Shown here: one piece after another, positions 34,178 to 46,214 of the stretch
Numbering within the stretch: the stretch's first letter is position 1
Layout of the letters: each line of letters opens with the position of its first letter
Source: Clarkia xantiana subsp. parviflora
Taxonomy: Eukaryota; Streptophyta; Magnoliopsida; Myrtales; Onagraceae
Direction: 5' to 3'
Assembly: GCA_036873135.1 (NCBI GenBank)
Contig: JAPTYO010000009.1
Location: forward strand, 38,208,756-38,272,755
Length of the DNA: 64,000 nucleotides
Made by a program: the position numbers and the translations under genes
Notes under the pieces: model-generated
The model's input: the letters and a program-made list of their open reading frames with translations, nothing else
Told to the model about the DNA's origin: nothing
Databases searched by the model: none

Positions 34178-35990
34178 CTTTTTATTTAACCAAAACAGAA
34201 TTAATAAAAAAAGTTTAATGTTATTATTAAATAGAATATTAAAAAATTTAATGTTATTATTACTATTAAAAAAATAACACATTTTTAATGACATAGGTAA
34301 AATGTTAAAAAAATAAACAAGTTTTAATTTAATCATCATTTACCTTCAGTTAATATGATGTATATATTATTTTTTTAAGAACAGTTTATTCAAGTTTTGA
34401 TTTTTCAGATATAATATAACATTTGGAGAAGGACCTTTAATCATGAAAAACCGAAACTTGGAATAAGTTTTACCAAGTAATCTTGTTGTTCTTCAGTAGG
34501 CAAGAAAACACTAGCACGCTCGACCGCCACTGCCGCGCGCTAGACTTCCACTGCTGCCCTTTCGTTCGCCCGCCACCGTGATGAGACATGAATTGATTTA
34601 TGGTGGTGGTGGTGCTAAATCTGCCCAGAGACAACTTCATTTCGACATTGCAACTTCTCTTTGCTAATGTGTTTTGTTGATTGAAGTTTGTTTCGTTCAT
34701 TTGTTTTTGAAAATTTAGGATTGGTTAGGTCTCCACTTACTGCTACACCGCCACAGATTGGTTCGAGATTGTATCTTACTTGGGGTATACTGTACAACTT
34801 TCCAGAGGTGTGAACCGTCTACAATATCAGATACTGGTCTTAGTCTATTCGATTTAGATTTCCTTCAAGTCAGAGATTTTTGTATGGATTAACAAAATTA
34901 TGCTAATTCTGAGCAGGTCGAAAGCCATTTTTTGGTTAGCTCTTTAGTGATTAGCTGGTCCATCACTGAGGTATTGCTGTTCAAATTACTAATCCTATTT
35001 CTGTTTTTCCATTTCTTGATTATTATTATTATTTAAGAATGTTGTAGATTTTATTAAATAAGTGTTTTATGCATTTGGAGCTCGCTTGCATTTAGAAAAC
35101 CTTTACTATAATTTTTTGGCTTCAATGGTTCATGTAATGTAATGGAAGTCATACTTGAGCAATTAAGAGTTTATGGGTTCTTGGAAATGCATATTATTAG
35201 GTATTCGTTCTTTAGCTTGAAAGAGACTTCCGGTTTTGCCTTTTCATGGTTGTTGTGGCTAAGGTAAATTATGTGAATTTTCTTTGATCTTGAAATTTTT
35301 GCAGCAAAGTTTACTTTTTGCTAATAATGAGATCCAATATTATGTTTTCACCTTGCAGGTATTGTACATTCATATTGCTCTATGTGACTGGCATCAGCAG
35401 TGGAGTTGGATTGATATGTCTTGTACTAGCACACATGAAGGTAAAACAACCTGTTAACTGATGGATATAACATATGCCATAATGTTGAAGCTTGCAGTTG
35501 AGGATGGAGATTTACTACAAAATGATTTTTTTTAGAAACCATAAAAAGTTATTTTTACTGGTTGAATGACATCATCAACAGATTTGCCAATATAGTAAAA
35601 AGAGAAACTTTGTTGTTGATTTATATAGTAAATTAGAACCTAAATTTTTTTCTAGAAACTGTTTTTAGGGGAATTTTGGCTGATAATGTGAAATATATGA
35701 AGTGATTGTATTTGTGTGCTTTGCTGATTTGAATATATTATAATTCACTAAGTAGCCATAATTGTAGAACTCATCTTTTGGTTGTTGAATTGGTCTCTTA
35801 GTGGTATTGGTCTCTTTCTGAAGGCACCTATTTAAAGGACATGTCTTGGCTTTTCTGTCTATATGAGATGTCTCTATCTATGTCTTGTCTTTTTTGTCCA
35901 AAGGAGACGTCTCTATCTCTAGATAATAATAATAATAATAATAATAATATAATATAAAAGATGAAAAGGTTTGACAGAAATATATATATA
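34178..35990. other. low-copy-looking AT-rich DNA, possible exon at 35359-35440
   Basis: No recognisable gene. 35359-35440 is bounded by TTGCAG and GTAAAA and is open (LYIHIALCDWHQQWSWID), so it could be an exon of an unknown plus-strand transcript. A short minus frame at 34470-34700 is unsupported. (TAA)n-like repeats lie at 35925-35955. Confidence 0.25.
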
Positions 35991-36007
35991 TAGTACGGTT
36001 CATAGCA

Positions 36008-36067
36008 TTTTGGCGCCAAAAAATAAAAAAAACACATAGTACCGGTTCGTAGCACTTTGGCGCCAAA
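36008..36067 (+). promoter_or_regulatory. two E2F-like sites in a duplicated promoter block
   Basis: The palindrome TTTGGCGCCAAA occurs at 36009-36020 and again at 36056-36067, each inside a repeated block of about 47 bp (ATAGTAC-GGTTC-TAGCA). TTTSGCGS is the plant E2F consensus. The pair sits about 40-100 bp upstream of a TATA box and a spliced gene, the arrangement expected of a cell-cycle promoter. Binding is inferred from sequence only. Confidence 0.6.
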
Positions 36068-36108
36068 AATTATAATAAAAAAACAGATTGCTTCGGGTGA
36101 TGCAAAGT

Positions 36109-36118
36109 CTATAAATAG
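36109..36118 (+). promoter_or_regulatory. TATA box of the gene at 36241
   Basis: CTATAAATAG about 130 bp before the ATG; spacing to the upstream E2F-like pair is normal for a core promoter. Confidence 0.6.
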
Positions 36119-36240
36119 TCATTGTCTGCTAGCCACTTTATCATCTAACTAAAAACATCAAATCCCTTTTATATTCGCAGACACTGCTTTGCTATATTTC
36201 TCTATAGATTTCAGTTTTATCATCAGTGAGTCACCCGAAA

Positions 36241-36656
36241 ATGGAGGAACTTGATGCACAGATGCAATCCCTGTTGCAGTTATACAGGCTGCACCGTTGG
36301 ATCTCAAAAACTCGAACTCCGAAGTCCAGCGCACCATATGTGAGTCGTCCTTCATATCATGTTCATTGATGATTATTTTCGTGTTGGATTTTGAAATCTT
36401 ATTTGTGTTTTTTTTTTTGAGTTGGTTTTAGGTGGATGAGAGAGCCACAATGATGCTTAAGGATTTTCTGGATAACAAACGGGAAAGCATGCTTCAAAGT
36501 TATTCAGAGGTTCCTACTAAACAACTACCGTACCTACCACCACCACCATTGTTGAAGAAAGAATGCACTTTGTGCAAGCAAAGGAGTTTCAAGAGGCAAG
36601 GCTCGGTTCTTGTTCGAGATTCTGGTCGGGTGCATCGGGAAGGGAATTTACAGTAG
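36241..36656 (+). CDS. unrecognised small plant protein gene, two exons
   Basis: Exon 1 is 36241-36339 (MEELDAQMQSLLQLYRLHRW to APY, 33 codons), exon 2 is 36432-36656 (VDERATMMLKDFLDN onwards), with a GTGAGT donor and a long T tract before TTTTAG. The joined product is 107 residues: an N-terminal helix-rich part, a proline patch (LPYLPPPPLL) and a basic C-terminus with one CTLC motif. I do not recognise the family. E2F-like sites upstream suggest expression in dividing cells. The true 3' end may differ: the next 600 bases hold an open Arg/Ser-rich frame (36563-37357) in another register, so a further intron or a frame change at the 17-C run could extend the protein. Confidence 0.6.
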
Positions 36657-37360
36657 AAGATGACTCCCGAAGGTACGGTGGTTCGGGCTGTAGTAGGAGC
36701 CGGACACCACGGAGGAGCCGAACACCAAAGAGGAGCCGGACTCCAAGGAGGAGCTGGACCCCCCCCCCCCCCCCCCCCAAGGAGGAGCTGGACTCCGATG
36801 AGCCGGACCCCCTAAGGAGATGTTCCTTCACTGAATCTGCATGCAGCTTTTCATCATATTCATATTCAGCAAGCAGCTTGTCTTCATATTCCGCGGCAAG
36901 GGTGTCTCCCAATAGGAGGCGGAGGACGAGTATAAGCTGCAGCAGCAGCATCAGCTTTTCTTCTTTGGTGGAAAATCCATTCTGCAGTGGTGTTGGTCAT
37001 ACTCTAAGAAGTCTGGCTAACAACATATTGCAGCGCCACCGCCGCCGCGATGGTCACGGTGTGACTTCGACGATTTTGAGGCATACCAAAGGGTTGTTCC
37101 ACCACGCCCTCCACTCTTCTAAGCCCAAGGGGGAAAAGAACAAGCTGCATCTTTGGGACAAGATCCGGACACCAGTCCCAAAGCTCTGGCGGACTGAACA
37201 AGTCCCGAAGACGAAGACGAAGAAGAAGATGAAGTTGCAGGCGCCGAAGGTGAAGAAGATTAAAATTCCACTTAAAAAAAAAAGACAAAACTTAATAAGT
37301 ATAAACTGTAATCAGTTGCTATATTATATTCAATTCATGTTTGTTTGTTTCGGTTGAATA
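36657..37360 (+). other. open Arg/Ser/Pro-rich frame and 18-bp minisatellite, possible 3' part of the gene
   Basis: 36689-36830 contains four or more imperfect 18-bp units (GGAGCCGGACACCACGGA type), interrupted by a run of 17 C at 36762-36778. In the frame open from 36563 it reads SRSRTPRRSRTPKRSRTP, then Ser-rich and finally Lys-rich (KTKTKKKMKLQAPKVKKI) up to 37357. Whether it is translated is not clear. Confidence 0.35.
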
Positions 37361-37459
37361 ACAATTATCTAATTTATGTTTGTTTTGGTTGAATGAAAAT
37401 TCATGTTGATTATCATAATTTAAAATTCTTTTAGAATTAACACTCGTTCAGTTTGATTT

Positions 37460-37745
37460 TGCACACTCTATTTAGTTTTTTTTTTTTTTTGCCAACTACT
37501 TTGTTTAGTTTTCAATTTATTTTATTTTTAATTTTCCACTTGTGAGATAAAAATTATCTCATTATAATTTTTTATTAATCTATCTAGTTTTCACTTTATT
37601 TTATTTTCTACTAGTGAGATAAAAATTATCTCGTTATAATTTTTTATTACTCTATTTAGTTTTTTTTTTGGCCAACTACTGTTTAGTTTTCAATTTATTT
37701 TATTTTTTATTTTCCACTTGTGAGATAAATATTATCTCAAATAAT
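37460..37745. repeat. AT-rich tandem repeat, three units of about 90-110 bp
   Basis: Three copies of TTTAGTTTTCAATTTATTTT / CACTTGTGAGATAAA-ATTATCTC with small differences, two of them with GCCAACTACT before the unit. Confidence 0.8.
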
Positions 37746-37959
37746 ATTGTTTAGAAAAGTTCTTAAATTTTAATAGATCAAATTATTTTGAAAAAAAAAG
37801 AGAGTTTCGAACTCAATGAAAAATTTGGTTTTTATATGCTTATATATTATAAAAAATATATAATTCTAATTAAAATAATCATAATAAAATATATTATGAT
37901 GCAAAAAGTTTCTATCAATTTTTTTTTTTTGCTATATTCATTTGATCAAATTATATAGT

Positions 37960-38213
37960 AACGGTGTATTTTTGTTAAAAATGCTTGTTTTGACAACAAT
38001 ACATTGTCAAAATAAAATTTGCTTTGACAACAATACATTTTTGTAAAAATAAGTTTGTTTGAGACAAAAGTAGTTGTCAAAACAGTTCATGTTGTCGAGC
38101 ATTATCGTATAATGTTACGTTGACAAACTAATTTGTCACGATGAACAACTTATTGTAACAACATGTTATTTTAACAAAGAGATTTGTCACAATATACCAC
38201 ATTTGTTGTAGTA
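37960..38213. repeat. subterminal-type repeats, possible CACTA transposon end
   Basis: Repeated TTGTCAAAATAA / TTGACAACAATACA words end at ACCACATTTGTTGTAGTA. The last bases resemble the CACTA end (TTGTAGTG) with a final G to A change. No matching opposite end was found nearby. Confidence 0.4.
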
Positions 38214-39116
38214 TACCCACACAAAAAATTAGAAATTTACCTGCCCCATATGTCCTAGTTCCATATTTGGAGCAAGGATCATAGTCCATCAAACATGTCC
38301 CGAACCATTAGCCTCCTTTACGCCAATCCACACACATATTACGAACCATAAACAAAACCCACAATCTGTTCCTAATTCATTTATATTTATAAAAACACTC
38401 TAAAGTAATAAGCATATAATGGCCCTAAATTTGTACATAATTATTAAGGTATAAATATGTGTACTTACTTGAAAGTCCCTGATTCGACATGAATCCAACA
38501 TTAGCCAAATCACGCGCATTAGTTTCAATAAGCGGATATCTACCATACCTTGTAATGTTGAAATTTATAAGACATAAATAAATTCAATTAAATAAAATAC
38601 TCTTTGTATGATCCGGCAAATGGCCCGAGCTTGTTTATGGTTTGAAGCACTTCTTCAACAATTTAAAGAATGAAGCTCAAAGAAAATTTATATTGATAAT
38701 ACCTACTTTTTAACATTAAAGAGAGTCAATATCTCTTTTTTCAATTCTAGATGCTCGGCACACAAATATTTCGTGGGCACCTTCGGTTCTAAATTAATTT
38801 AAGGGGAGAAAAGGATAACCATTTCAGTCAGTAAAATATTATAAATAAATAACCATTTTATTTGGACAAAACAATGGAAATTGAAATATAATGACCGATG
38901 AAATCAAGTTCAAGGGAACTAAGATTAACCCCAAATACACAATGGTTTGATACGATACACCATCCATAGGCGTTCTTGCATCAATGGAAATGGAGGAATC
39001 TGGATTGAGGCTCTAAATCATTTTCTTCATCTCTTCCGAGTATATTGCTGAATGGGATATGTGGCATGATATTTTTGGATTTTAGGGAGAATTTATACGT
39101 ATCAAAACTAGATACA
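38214..39116. other. AT-rich DNA without a supported gene
   Basis: No frame, domain or repeat could be supported. Confidence 0.3.
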
Positions 39117-39664
39117 TGTCAGGTAATTAATACGCAGCGAAAATGGTGCACATACCTATATCGCAATCCGTAACCTAATATCTCAACGGGAGTTCACGGA
39201 ATGCTGGACGATGTCCTTCGTTTGACTCTTGTTAGAGAGGCAATCCGAAGGCAATGGTATCCACAACAAAGCATCTTTTAATCAGGTTGCTGGATGGATC
39301 TATGGGGTGAATTACTTGAAGTAATTCAACACCTACTCTTGGTGTATGTGGGTTCGGCCAAACCTCCCTGTGTCTAAGGAGTTGGGATTTCTTTGTGACT
39401 ACTAAAACGGAGAGAATGACCTACCCATGAAATCTCTAACACCTCTTATTTATAAGAGGAGGTGAGCATAACCCTTGGTGGGTTTCTCACATGGTTTGGC
39501 CGCACCATGTGTCCAATTGGGCCGGCCAATATGGCCCGCGCATGGCCCATGGGGATTTCGGCCTGACCTGAAATTCCCTATGTGCCATACCCCAATTGGA
39601 CTTAGCATGTTGGACTTATATTAACGGGCTCCTATTACGACGGTCCATTTACTCTAAATGCCAA
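39117..39664 (-). mobile_element. copia-like LTR (solo or truncated) next to element C
   Basis: Shares its layout with the LTR at 2371-2946: AATTAATACGCAGCG near the start, ACACCTCTTATTTATAAGAGG, a CCATGTGTCCAATTGGG block, ATTAACGGGCTCC and an end near AAATGCCA. TG...CA ends at 39117 and 39664 are plausible. Most of it recurs at 60364-60815. Confidence 0.45.
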
Positions 39665-39878
39665 TAGCTCCCACTCGGCGGAATGGGAGGGTGCCTATTA
39701 ATATGTTGTTGCCCAACACATCAACATTTATTCATTGATCCAATCAAGTTCCTGTATTGTTCATAAAATGTTTTCTGTGCGACTGGAAAACACAACAGAC
39801 TTCGCGCTACTAATTAGATAAGACGGTTGTCCGGAACGTTGATCCCCAACCTGTTACTTCTCAGTGCCGCGTTGTACC

Positions 39879-40576
39879 TGATGGGTCTGACTATAGCCGT
39901 CAGGCCCTTTAACGGCGAGGAAACGGCAAACAGGCCCACCAGGCCCCAAAATGAAGGTCAAGATGACTTTGGAGAAGGGTCCCGACGAAGGGAGTCCTGA
40001 CAGAGCAAGGTCCCGACAGAGTCGGTCCCGACAGTTGAGCTAGAAGCTCCCGATGAGAAGCCTTTAAGTAGGCCCCGATTATGAATCCCTGAGAATGATT
40101 GGCCCTGTCACGATGACGAGAGGCCCCGAGCGGTGACACAACGAGATAACTCTAGAGTCCCCGACGGGAGTCGGGACTCGTTATCAAAGGATAAAGCCAA
40201 GATATGCGGGGCGTGGCCGAGATACGCGGAACGTGGTTAAGATACACGGAGCGTGGCCAATATACGCGGGGCATGGCTAAGATACGCGAGATCACGTCCG
40301 AGATATGCGGGATACGGGCTAACCACCCCTAACGGTTCGCCAGGTACCTGAGGCATCTCTTTGCCTATAAAAGGGCAGGAGATCACCTCAGAAAGACTTA
40401 CGTTGAGTTGAATACACTCTAAGTTTATTACTTGCCCGTCTTACGAGATACTCATTTAAGCATCGGAGAGGGATTCTGGGTCACCGCCCGGTCTATCCCC
40501 TCTTGCAGGATTGCGTGGAGCAAAGGAGCTAGGATTGCCGTTAAAGTCCGTACCGGAGTTCCACCGTGATCCAACA
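39879..40576 (+). promoter_or_regulatory. 5' LTR of element C
   Basis: 698 bp, TGATGGGTC to GATCCAACA, with U3 subrepeats (about 40197-40310) and TATA box CTATAAAAG near 40365. It differs from the LTR of copy E by roughly 5%. Confidence 0.9.
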
Positions 40577-40612
40577 TTGGCGCCGTCTGTGGGAATCAAA
40601 CAAAAAGCTGAT

Positions 40613-42967
40613 ATGCCTTCTACTCGATCGATGGCGGTTGGCAAGAACAAAAGGGGACAATCCGGTGGTTCCCGTCACCCTGCTGCAACAAACTTGGATT
40701 CAGTACCGGAACAAGAGGAAAACCAGAACCATCCCCCGGCTGAGCTCTCCCAGACAGGGGGGCACAACGGAGATCCCGAAGATATTGCTCCTCAGCACCA
40801 GGGCAATAGGGGGCAGGAGGCTCCCCCAGCTACAGATTTGACGAGGGCCGTGGCGGAAGCTATGCCCATGTTTCTGGCGGCTGTAGAGGCTCTCCTGGAT
40901 CGATGAGAGGCTGCAAGGAGGCAGGAGGAGATGCCCCCGTTGGAGGAAGCGACCCCGCCAACAGAGGGTCGGAACGCACAGGAAGCCCCGCCCCGAGGCC
41001 AGGACAGAGGTAGGGCAACCGGTCAGCCGGAAAGGTTCGTGGTTGATGGGCCAGGACCAGTACAGCACAGGACCATTCCCCTGAATGGTCCCATCACTCC
41101 CGACCAGGTGGTAAAGATCGTGAACATCTGTATGGGAGAACAGAAGCCGCTGGTGTCGGAGCTGAGGGATCGATCCACTCATCCCTTCGTCCCCCGACTC
41201 ATTGACACCCTAGCCCCGCCTGGGCTGGGCATCCCCACGATAAAGGAGTATGATGGCGAAGGAGATCCAGTTCACCATGTCCAGAAGCACCTCATGGCGT
41301 GTCTGGGAAGAGCCCCAAGTGAAGACATAGTGTGTACGTTGTTTCCGAACACACTAGGAGAAAGGGCCCTGACTTGGTTCTTTAGTCTGCCCCCAGGCTG
41401 CATCACTTGCTGGGCAGACATGCACGATCGATTCATTCAGCAGTACCAGGGTCGGAGGCGTTTATTGAAGAGCGTGAGGTCCCTGACCCAGGTGGTGCAG
41501 AGGCCCGACGAATCGCTGGCTCATTACTACCAGCGATACACAGCCAGCGTAGCAGAGATAGACGAAGAAATCTCGGAGGGCGAAACCATCCGCACCTTCA
41601 TTCGGAACCTGACAGCCCCCTATGGCTCCGACTTGATGCACAGCGTGGCTGAGAAGGCTGTGTGGAATATGGAGGCATTGCAGAAGAGGGTGAAGCGGCA
41701 GATCGATGTCCAGGAGTCAAAGATAGCCGCGGGAGAACTGTAGCCCCCAAAGTCGAACAAAGGGAAACAGTCAGGTAAAACCTTCGACGATCGTAAGTTA
41801 AAAGGTAAACCCGACAGTGCCAAGAATCGAGGACGTCCGGATCGGAGGGACGACAGACGTTCTTCAAGAAAGGATAAGCGGGAGGATTTTGACATTCCTC
41901 TCAACTGCTCCATGGCGGAAGTGCTGACAGTCATGGAACGACAAGGTATCTCCAGGTACCCCCCGAAGAAAGATGGAGAATTCCTGGGGTCCCGCACAGA
42001 TCGCTATTGTCGATTTTACCGCGCAAATGGCCACGACACCAATCACTGTCGGGAACTGAAGAAGGAGATTGAAAAGCTAATCCAGAAGGGAAAGCTCAAG
42101 GAATTCATCGGGGACAAACGATGCCGGTCCCGCTCTCGGTCCCGATCGCGGTCCCGTTCCCGATCCCGCGATTGGTCCCCGAAAAAGAAGAGAACTGATC
42201 CAGAGTCATCCGGTGCTCGCAAGGAGAGACGAGTCATCAACGTGATTCATGGAGGATTTGCTGCTGGAGGTGTTACCTCATCCGCCCGAGAGGTCTATGC
42301 CTCTAGGATCCCTACGGCGGTGGTACTGGGTAAGAGGTCCCGATCTTGGACCTTAAAAGAAGAGATGGTTATCTCCTTCTCGTCGGAAGATCTCATAGGC
42401 GTAGAGACTCCGCGTGACGATGCCTTGGTGGTAACCTTGGATGTAGACGGGTTCGAAATGAAGAGAATTCTAATCGACGGGGGGAGCTCCTCCGACATCC
42501 TATTCATGGACGCGCTGGAGGCTATGGGGAAGACGAAAAAAGATCTAAAGGAGGCAAACTTCCCGATGGTCGGGTTCTCTGGCTCGACCTCCTACCCACT
42601 ATGAGTAATCATCTTACCAGTGGAGTTTGGTAGCGGGTGGAAATCAGAAAGGAGGAACGTGGAATTTGTCGTGGTTGATTCTGCGGGGACCTACAACGCG
42701 ATAATCGGGAGAACCACCATTAATCCCCTGATGGCGGTTGCCTCGACTGTACACCAGAAGATGAAGTTCCCGACCGACCGTGGAGTCGGAGAGGTCAAGG
42801 GCGACCAGGTGGCTTCCCGAAAATGCTACGTTAATGCCACCCGGAGGAGGAGGCGAGAGGCCATGACTGTCCTCCAGACAGACACAGATCCCAGAGAAGA
42901 GTTTGGGCGTCCCGCCCCAGTAGAAGATCTGAAAGAAGTCGAAATCGATGGACCCAGAGGAAGGTGA
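40613..42967 (+). pseudogene. gag-PR of element C, with stops
   Basis: Same domain order as in A and B. Start at 40613 (MPSTRSMAVGK). In-frame stops replace sense codons of the other copies at about 40903 (AGA to TGA), 41741 (GAG to TAG) and 42602 (GGA to TGA). One base is missing near 42955, which shifts PR out of frame with RT. The Gag core, knuckle (CRFYRANGHDTNHC, with one His to Tyr change), RS tract and protease ILIDGGSSSDILF are otherwise readable. Confidence 0.9.
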
Positions 42968-45900
42968 AAATTGGGTCTGCTCTAACTGAAGAGACAGCCC
43001 AAAATTTGGTGGAATTGTTGAAGGAATTCAAGGAGCTGTTTGCCTGGTCCCCCAGCGATATGCCAGGAATCAGCCCCGATGTAATCGTGCACGAGCTGAA
43101 GATAGACCCCGCGATCAAACCTATCACACAGAAAAGGCGGCCGATGGGCACGGATAAGAGGATCGCGATCTAGCAGGAAGTGGGCAGGTTGCTCGACGCT
43201 GGGTTCATTAAGGAGCTCCGATTCCAGACTTGGGTGGCCAACCCAGTGCTGGTAAAAAAGACTAACGGGAAATGGCGAATGTGTGTGGACTTCCGCGACT
43301 TGAACAAGGCTTGCCCAAAGGATTGCTATCCACTCCCGAGGATTGACCAGCTGGTGGATGCCACATCGGGACATGAGCTGTTAAGTTTCATGGATGCGTA
43401 TTCAGGCTACAACCAGATCAAGATGGCCAAAGAAGACGCCCCCCACACAGCATTCTACGCAGACAGTGACATCTATCACTACGATGTCATGCCTTTCGGG
43501 TTGATCAATGCCGGGGCAACCTACCAGTGGATGGTGAATAAGCTGTTTGGAGATATGCTGGGAGAAACCATGGAAGCTTGCGTGGATGATATGCTGGTGA
43601 AGTCCCGACAAGCCGAGGATCACGTGCACAACCTTACCATGGCGTTTGAGCGGACGAGGCTCCATCAAGTTCGCTTGAACCCGACGAAATGCGCCTTTGG
43701 AGTCCACTCAGGGAAGTTTTTGGGCTTCATGGTGAGCCAAAGAGGAATTGAAGTGAACCCTGAGAAGCTGAGGGCAATCGAGGAGATGCAGTCTCCGATA
43801 AACCATCGGGAGGTGCAAGTACTGAATGGCCGACTAGCTGCAATGAACCGCTTCTTGTCCAAAGCCAGCGACCGATCAATTCCGTTTTTTGAAGTCTTGA
43901 GGGCCAACAAAAAATTTGAATGGACCGCCAAATGTGAAGAGGCGTTCCAAGCACTCAAGCAGCACCTTCGCACACTCCCGCCGCTGGCGAAACCGGTTCC
44001 AGGCGAGCCGCTCTTCCTTTATTTGGCTGTTTCTGAATTTGCCATTAGCTCTGTGTTAGTAAAGATTGTCGAGGGTAATCAAGTCCCCGTCTATTATGTA
44101 AGCAAGGCATTTGCCAAATCTGAATTGAACTACCCCGCCGTTGAAAAGTACCTCTTTGCGTTGATTATTATTGCTCGGAAGCTAAGGCCATATTTCCACG
44201 CACACGAGATCACTGTGCTAACGAACCAGCCTTTGAAGCATTTTTTGAACCGACCGGATGCGTCGGGGAGATTAGTGAAATGGCTAGTAGAGCTTAGCGA
44301 ATTTCGCATACACTTCGCTCCGAGGACAGCCATTAAGGGCCAGGCATTAGCAGATTTCATAGCAGAGTCTACAGCTCCCGATCTGGAAGAAGCGGGCCCT
44401 GTAGAGGGGGCAACCATAGAGGTCCCGACAGAAGAACAACCAGAGAGGGCAGAGCAATCAGAACAGCCAAACAAGGAAAATACCTGGGAGATGTACACGG
44501 ATGGCTCCGCGAGTTCAGACGGATCAGGAGCGGGCTTTTTGTTGATACCACCGGGTGAAGGTGAACCGCTCCGATATGCTTTGGCTTTAACATTCAAGGC
44601 CACAAACAACGAAGCGGAGTACGAAGCTCTTATCACGGGCCTAAAAATTGCTAAAGGCACTGGAATCGATCACTTGAGAGTGAAGTGCGACGCGGTGTTA
44701 ATCGTGAACCAGGTTCAAGGGCGATACGAAACAAGGAGTCCGATAATGAAAAAAGTATCTGCGAGAGGTACAAAACCTGAAAGAGAGCTTCAAGAGCTTC
44801 GATATCGAGGCTATTCCAAGGGAGGAGAACGTAGAGGCAGACGCCTTGAGCAAATTTGCCCTGGGGGCACCCTTGGAAGAAAATCGGAAGGTGCACTTCC
44901 TGGAGAAGGTGATCTTATCAAACATCGACCCAACACAGGTGTGCACCATCAAGACAAAATCGGAGGAAGAGCCCACTTGGATGACCCCGATAGTCGCGTA
45001 TTTGACTACGGGGACAGTCCCCGAGGATAAGGTAGCAGCAGACAGGATATGTCGGATCGCGTCTAATTATGTGATGCTGGACAATCAGCTTTACAAGAAG
45101 GGCTGGTTCTCGACTCCGTACCTGAAGTGTGTAGCAGAACCCGACACCAATCGAATCCTCAAGGAAATGCATGAGGGGGTCGCGGCTTGTCACGAAGGGG
45201 CCCGATCCATTTTGAGGAAGGTGTTGAACTTGGGCTACTATTGGCCCACGATGAACAAAGAAGTAACGGCGTTGGTCCGATCATGCGACGCGTGCCAGAA
45301 GTACGCCCCAAGTATCGTGGCTCCGGCCGCCAACCTGACGTCCATCAAGAGCGCTTGGCCCTTCGCGCAGTGGGGCGTCGACTTGGTGGGACCTCTTCCA
45401 CAAGCACAAGGACAATGTAAGTATTTACTTGTAGCTATCAATTATTTTTCGAAATGGATAGAGGCGAAGGCGTTGGCCAGAACAACGGGGAACCAGATCG
45501 TCAAGTTCCTCCAAACCCACATCGTATCCAGATACGGGATTCCTAAGGTGGTGATCAGCGACAATGGCCCACCGTTTAACGGCTCCCAGGTGAGGGAGTA
45601 TCTGGAGGAGTTAACTATCGAGCATCAGACTGCTTTCTGTACGTCATGCTCAGACTAATGGCCAGGTGGAGTCAGCCAACAAAATCATAATGGATGGCTT
45701 GAAGAAGAGGGTCTATGCCTTGAAGGGCAAATGGCTGAATGAACTGGAAAATGTGCTTTGGGCTGTTAGAACGACACCCAAACGATCAATAAGGGAGACC
45801 CCGTTTGGCCTCGTGTATGGCACAGAAGCTGTGGCACCTGTGGAGGTAGCTGTGGCGCCCCATCGGATGAAATATTACGAGCCCCTAACGAACGAAGAAG

Positions 45901-46214
45901 TGAGACGTCTGGACTTGGACTTACTCGAAGAGAAGAGGCGGGAAGCCGATGAAGTCCAAGCTCGAATGCGTTTAGCGACGGCCAGGTACTACAATCGGCG
46001 AGTGAAGTCCCGACAATTCTTTGTCGGGGAGCTGGTTTGGCGTCGCAACGAGTTCACCCTTTTGGATCGAATCAACAAGATGTCACCAAAATGGGAAGGA
46101 CCTTATAAGGTCGTGGGGATGCCAGCTCCAAATGCATACAAGTTGGAAGTCCTCGATGGTAGAACATTAAAGCATTCTTTCAGTGGCGAACACTTGAAGA
46201 AACACCATGCTTGA
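42964..46214 (+). pseudogene. RT, two RNase H domains and integrase of element C
   Basis: RT is readable from 43180 with MCVDFRDLNKACPKD and DAYSGYNQIKM, but the catalytic box reads ACVDDMLVKS, so the first Tyr of YVDD is Cys. The first RNase H (about 44040-44360) and the second (MYTDGSASSDGSGAG, about 44490-44760) follow. Integrase runs from about 44850 to 46214 with CDACQKYAP, GVDLVGPLP, VISDNGPPFNG and VESANK. Lesions: CAG to TAG at 43171, an extra A near 44750 and a frameshift near 45640. It is inactive. Confidence 0.9.

Noticed and set aside
36589..36951. 120-codon minus-strand frame opposite the gene at 36241
   Set aside because: Low-complexity product (LLLGVRLLFGVRLL) explained by the 18-bp minisatellite on the plus strand.
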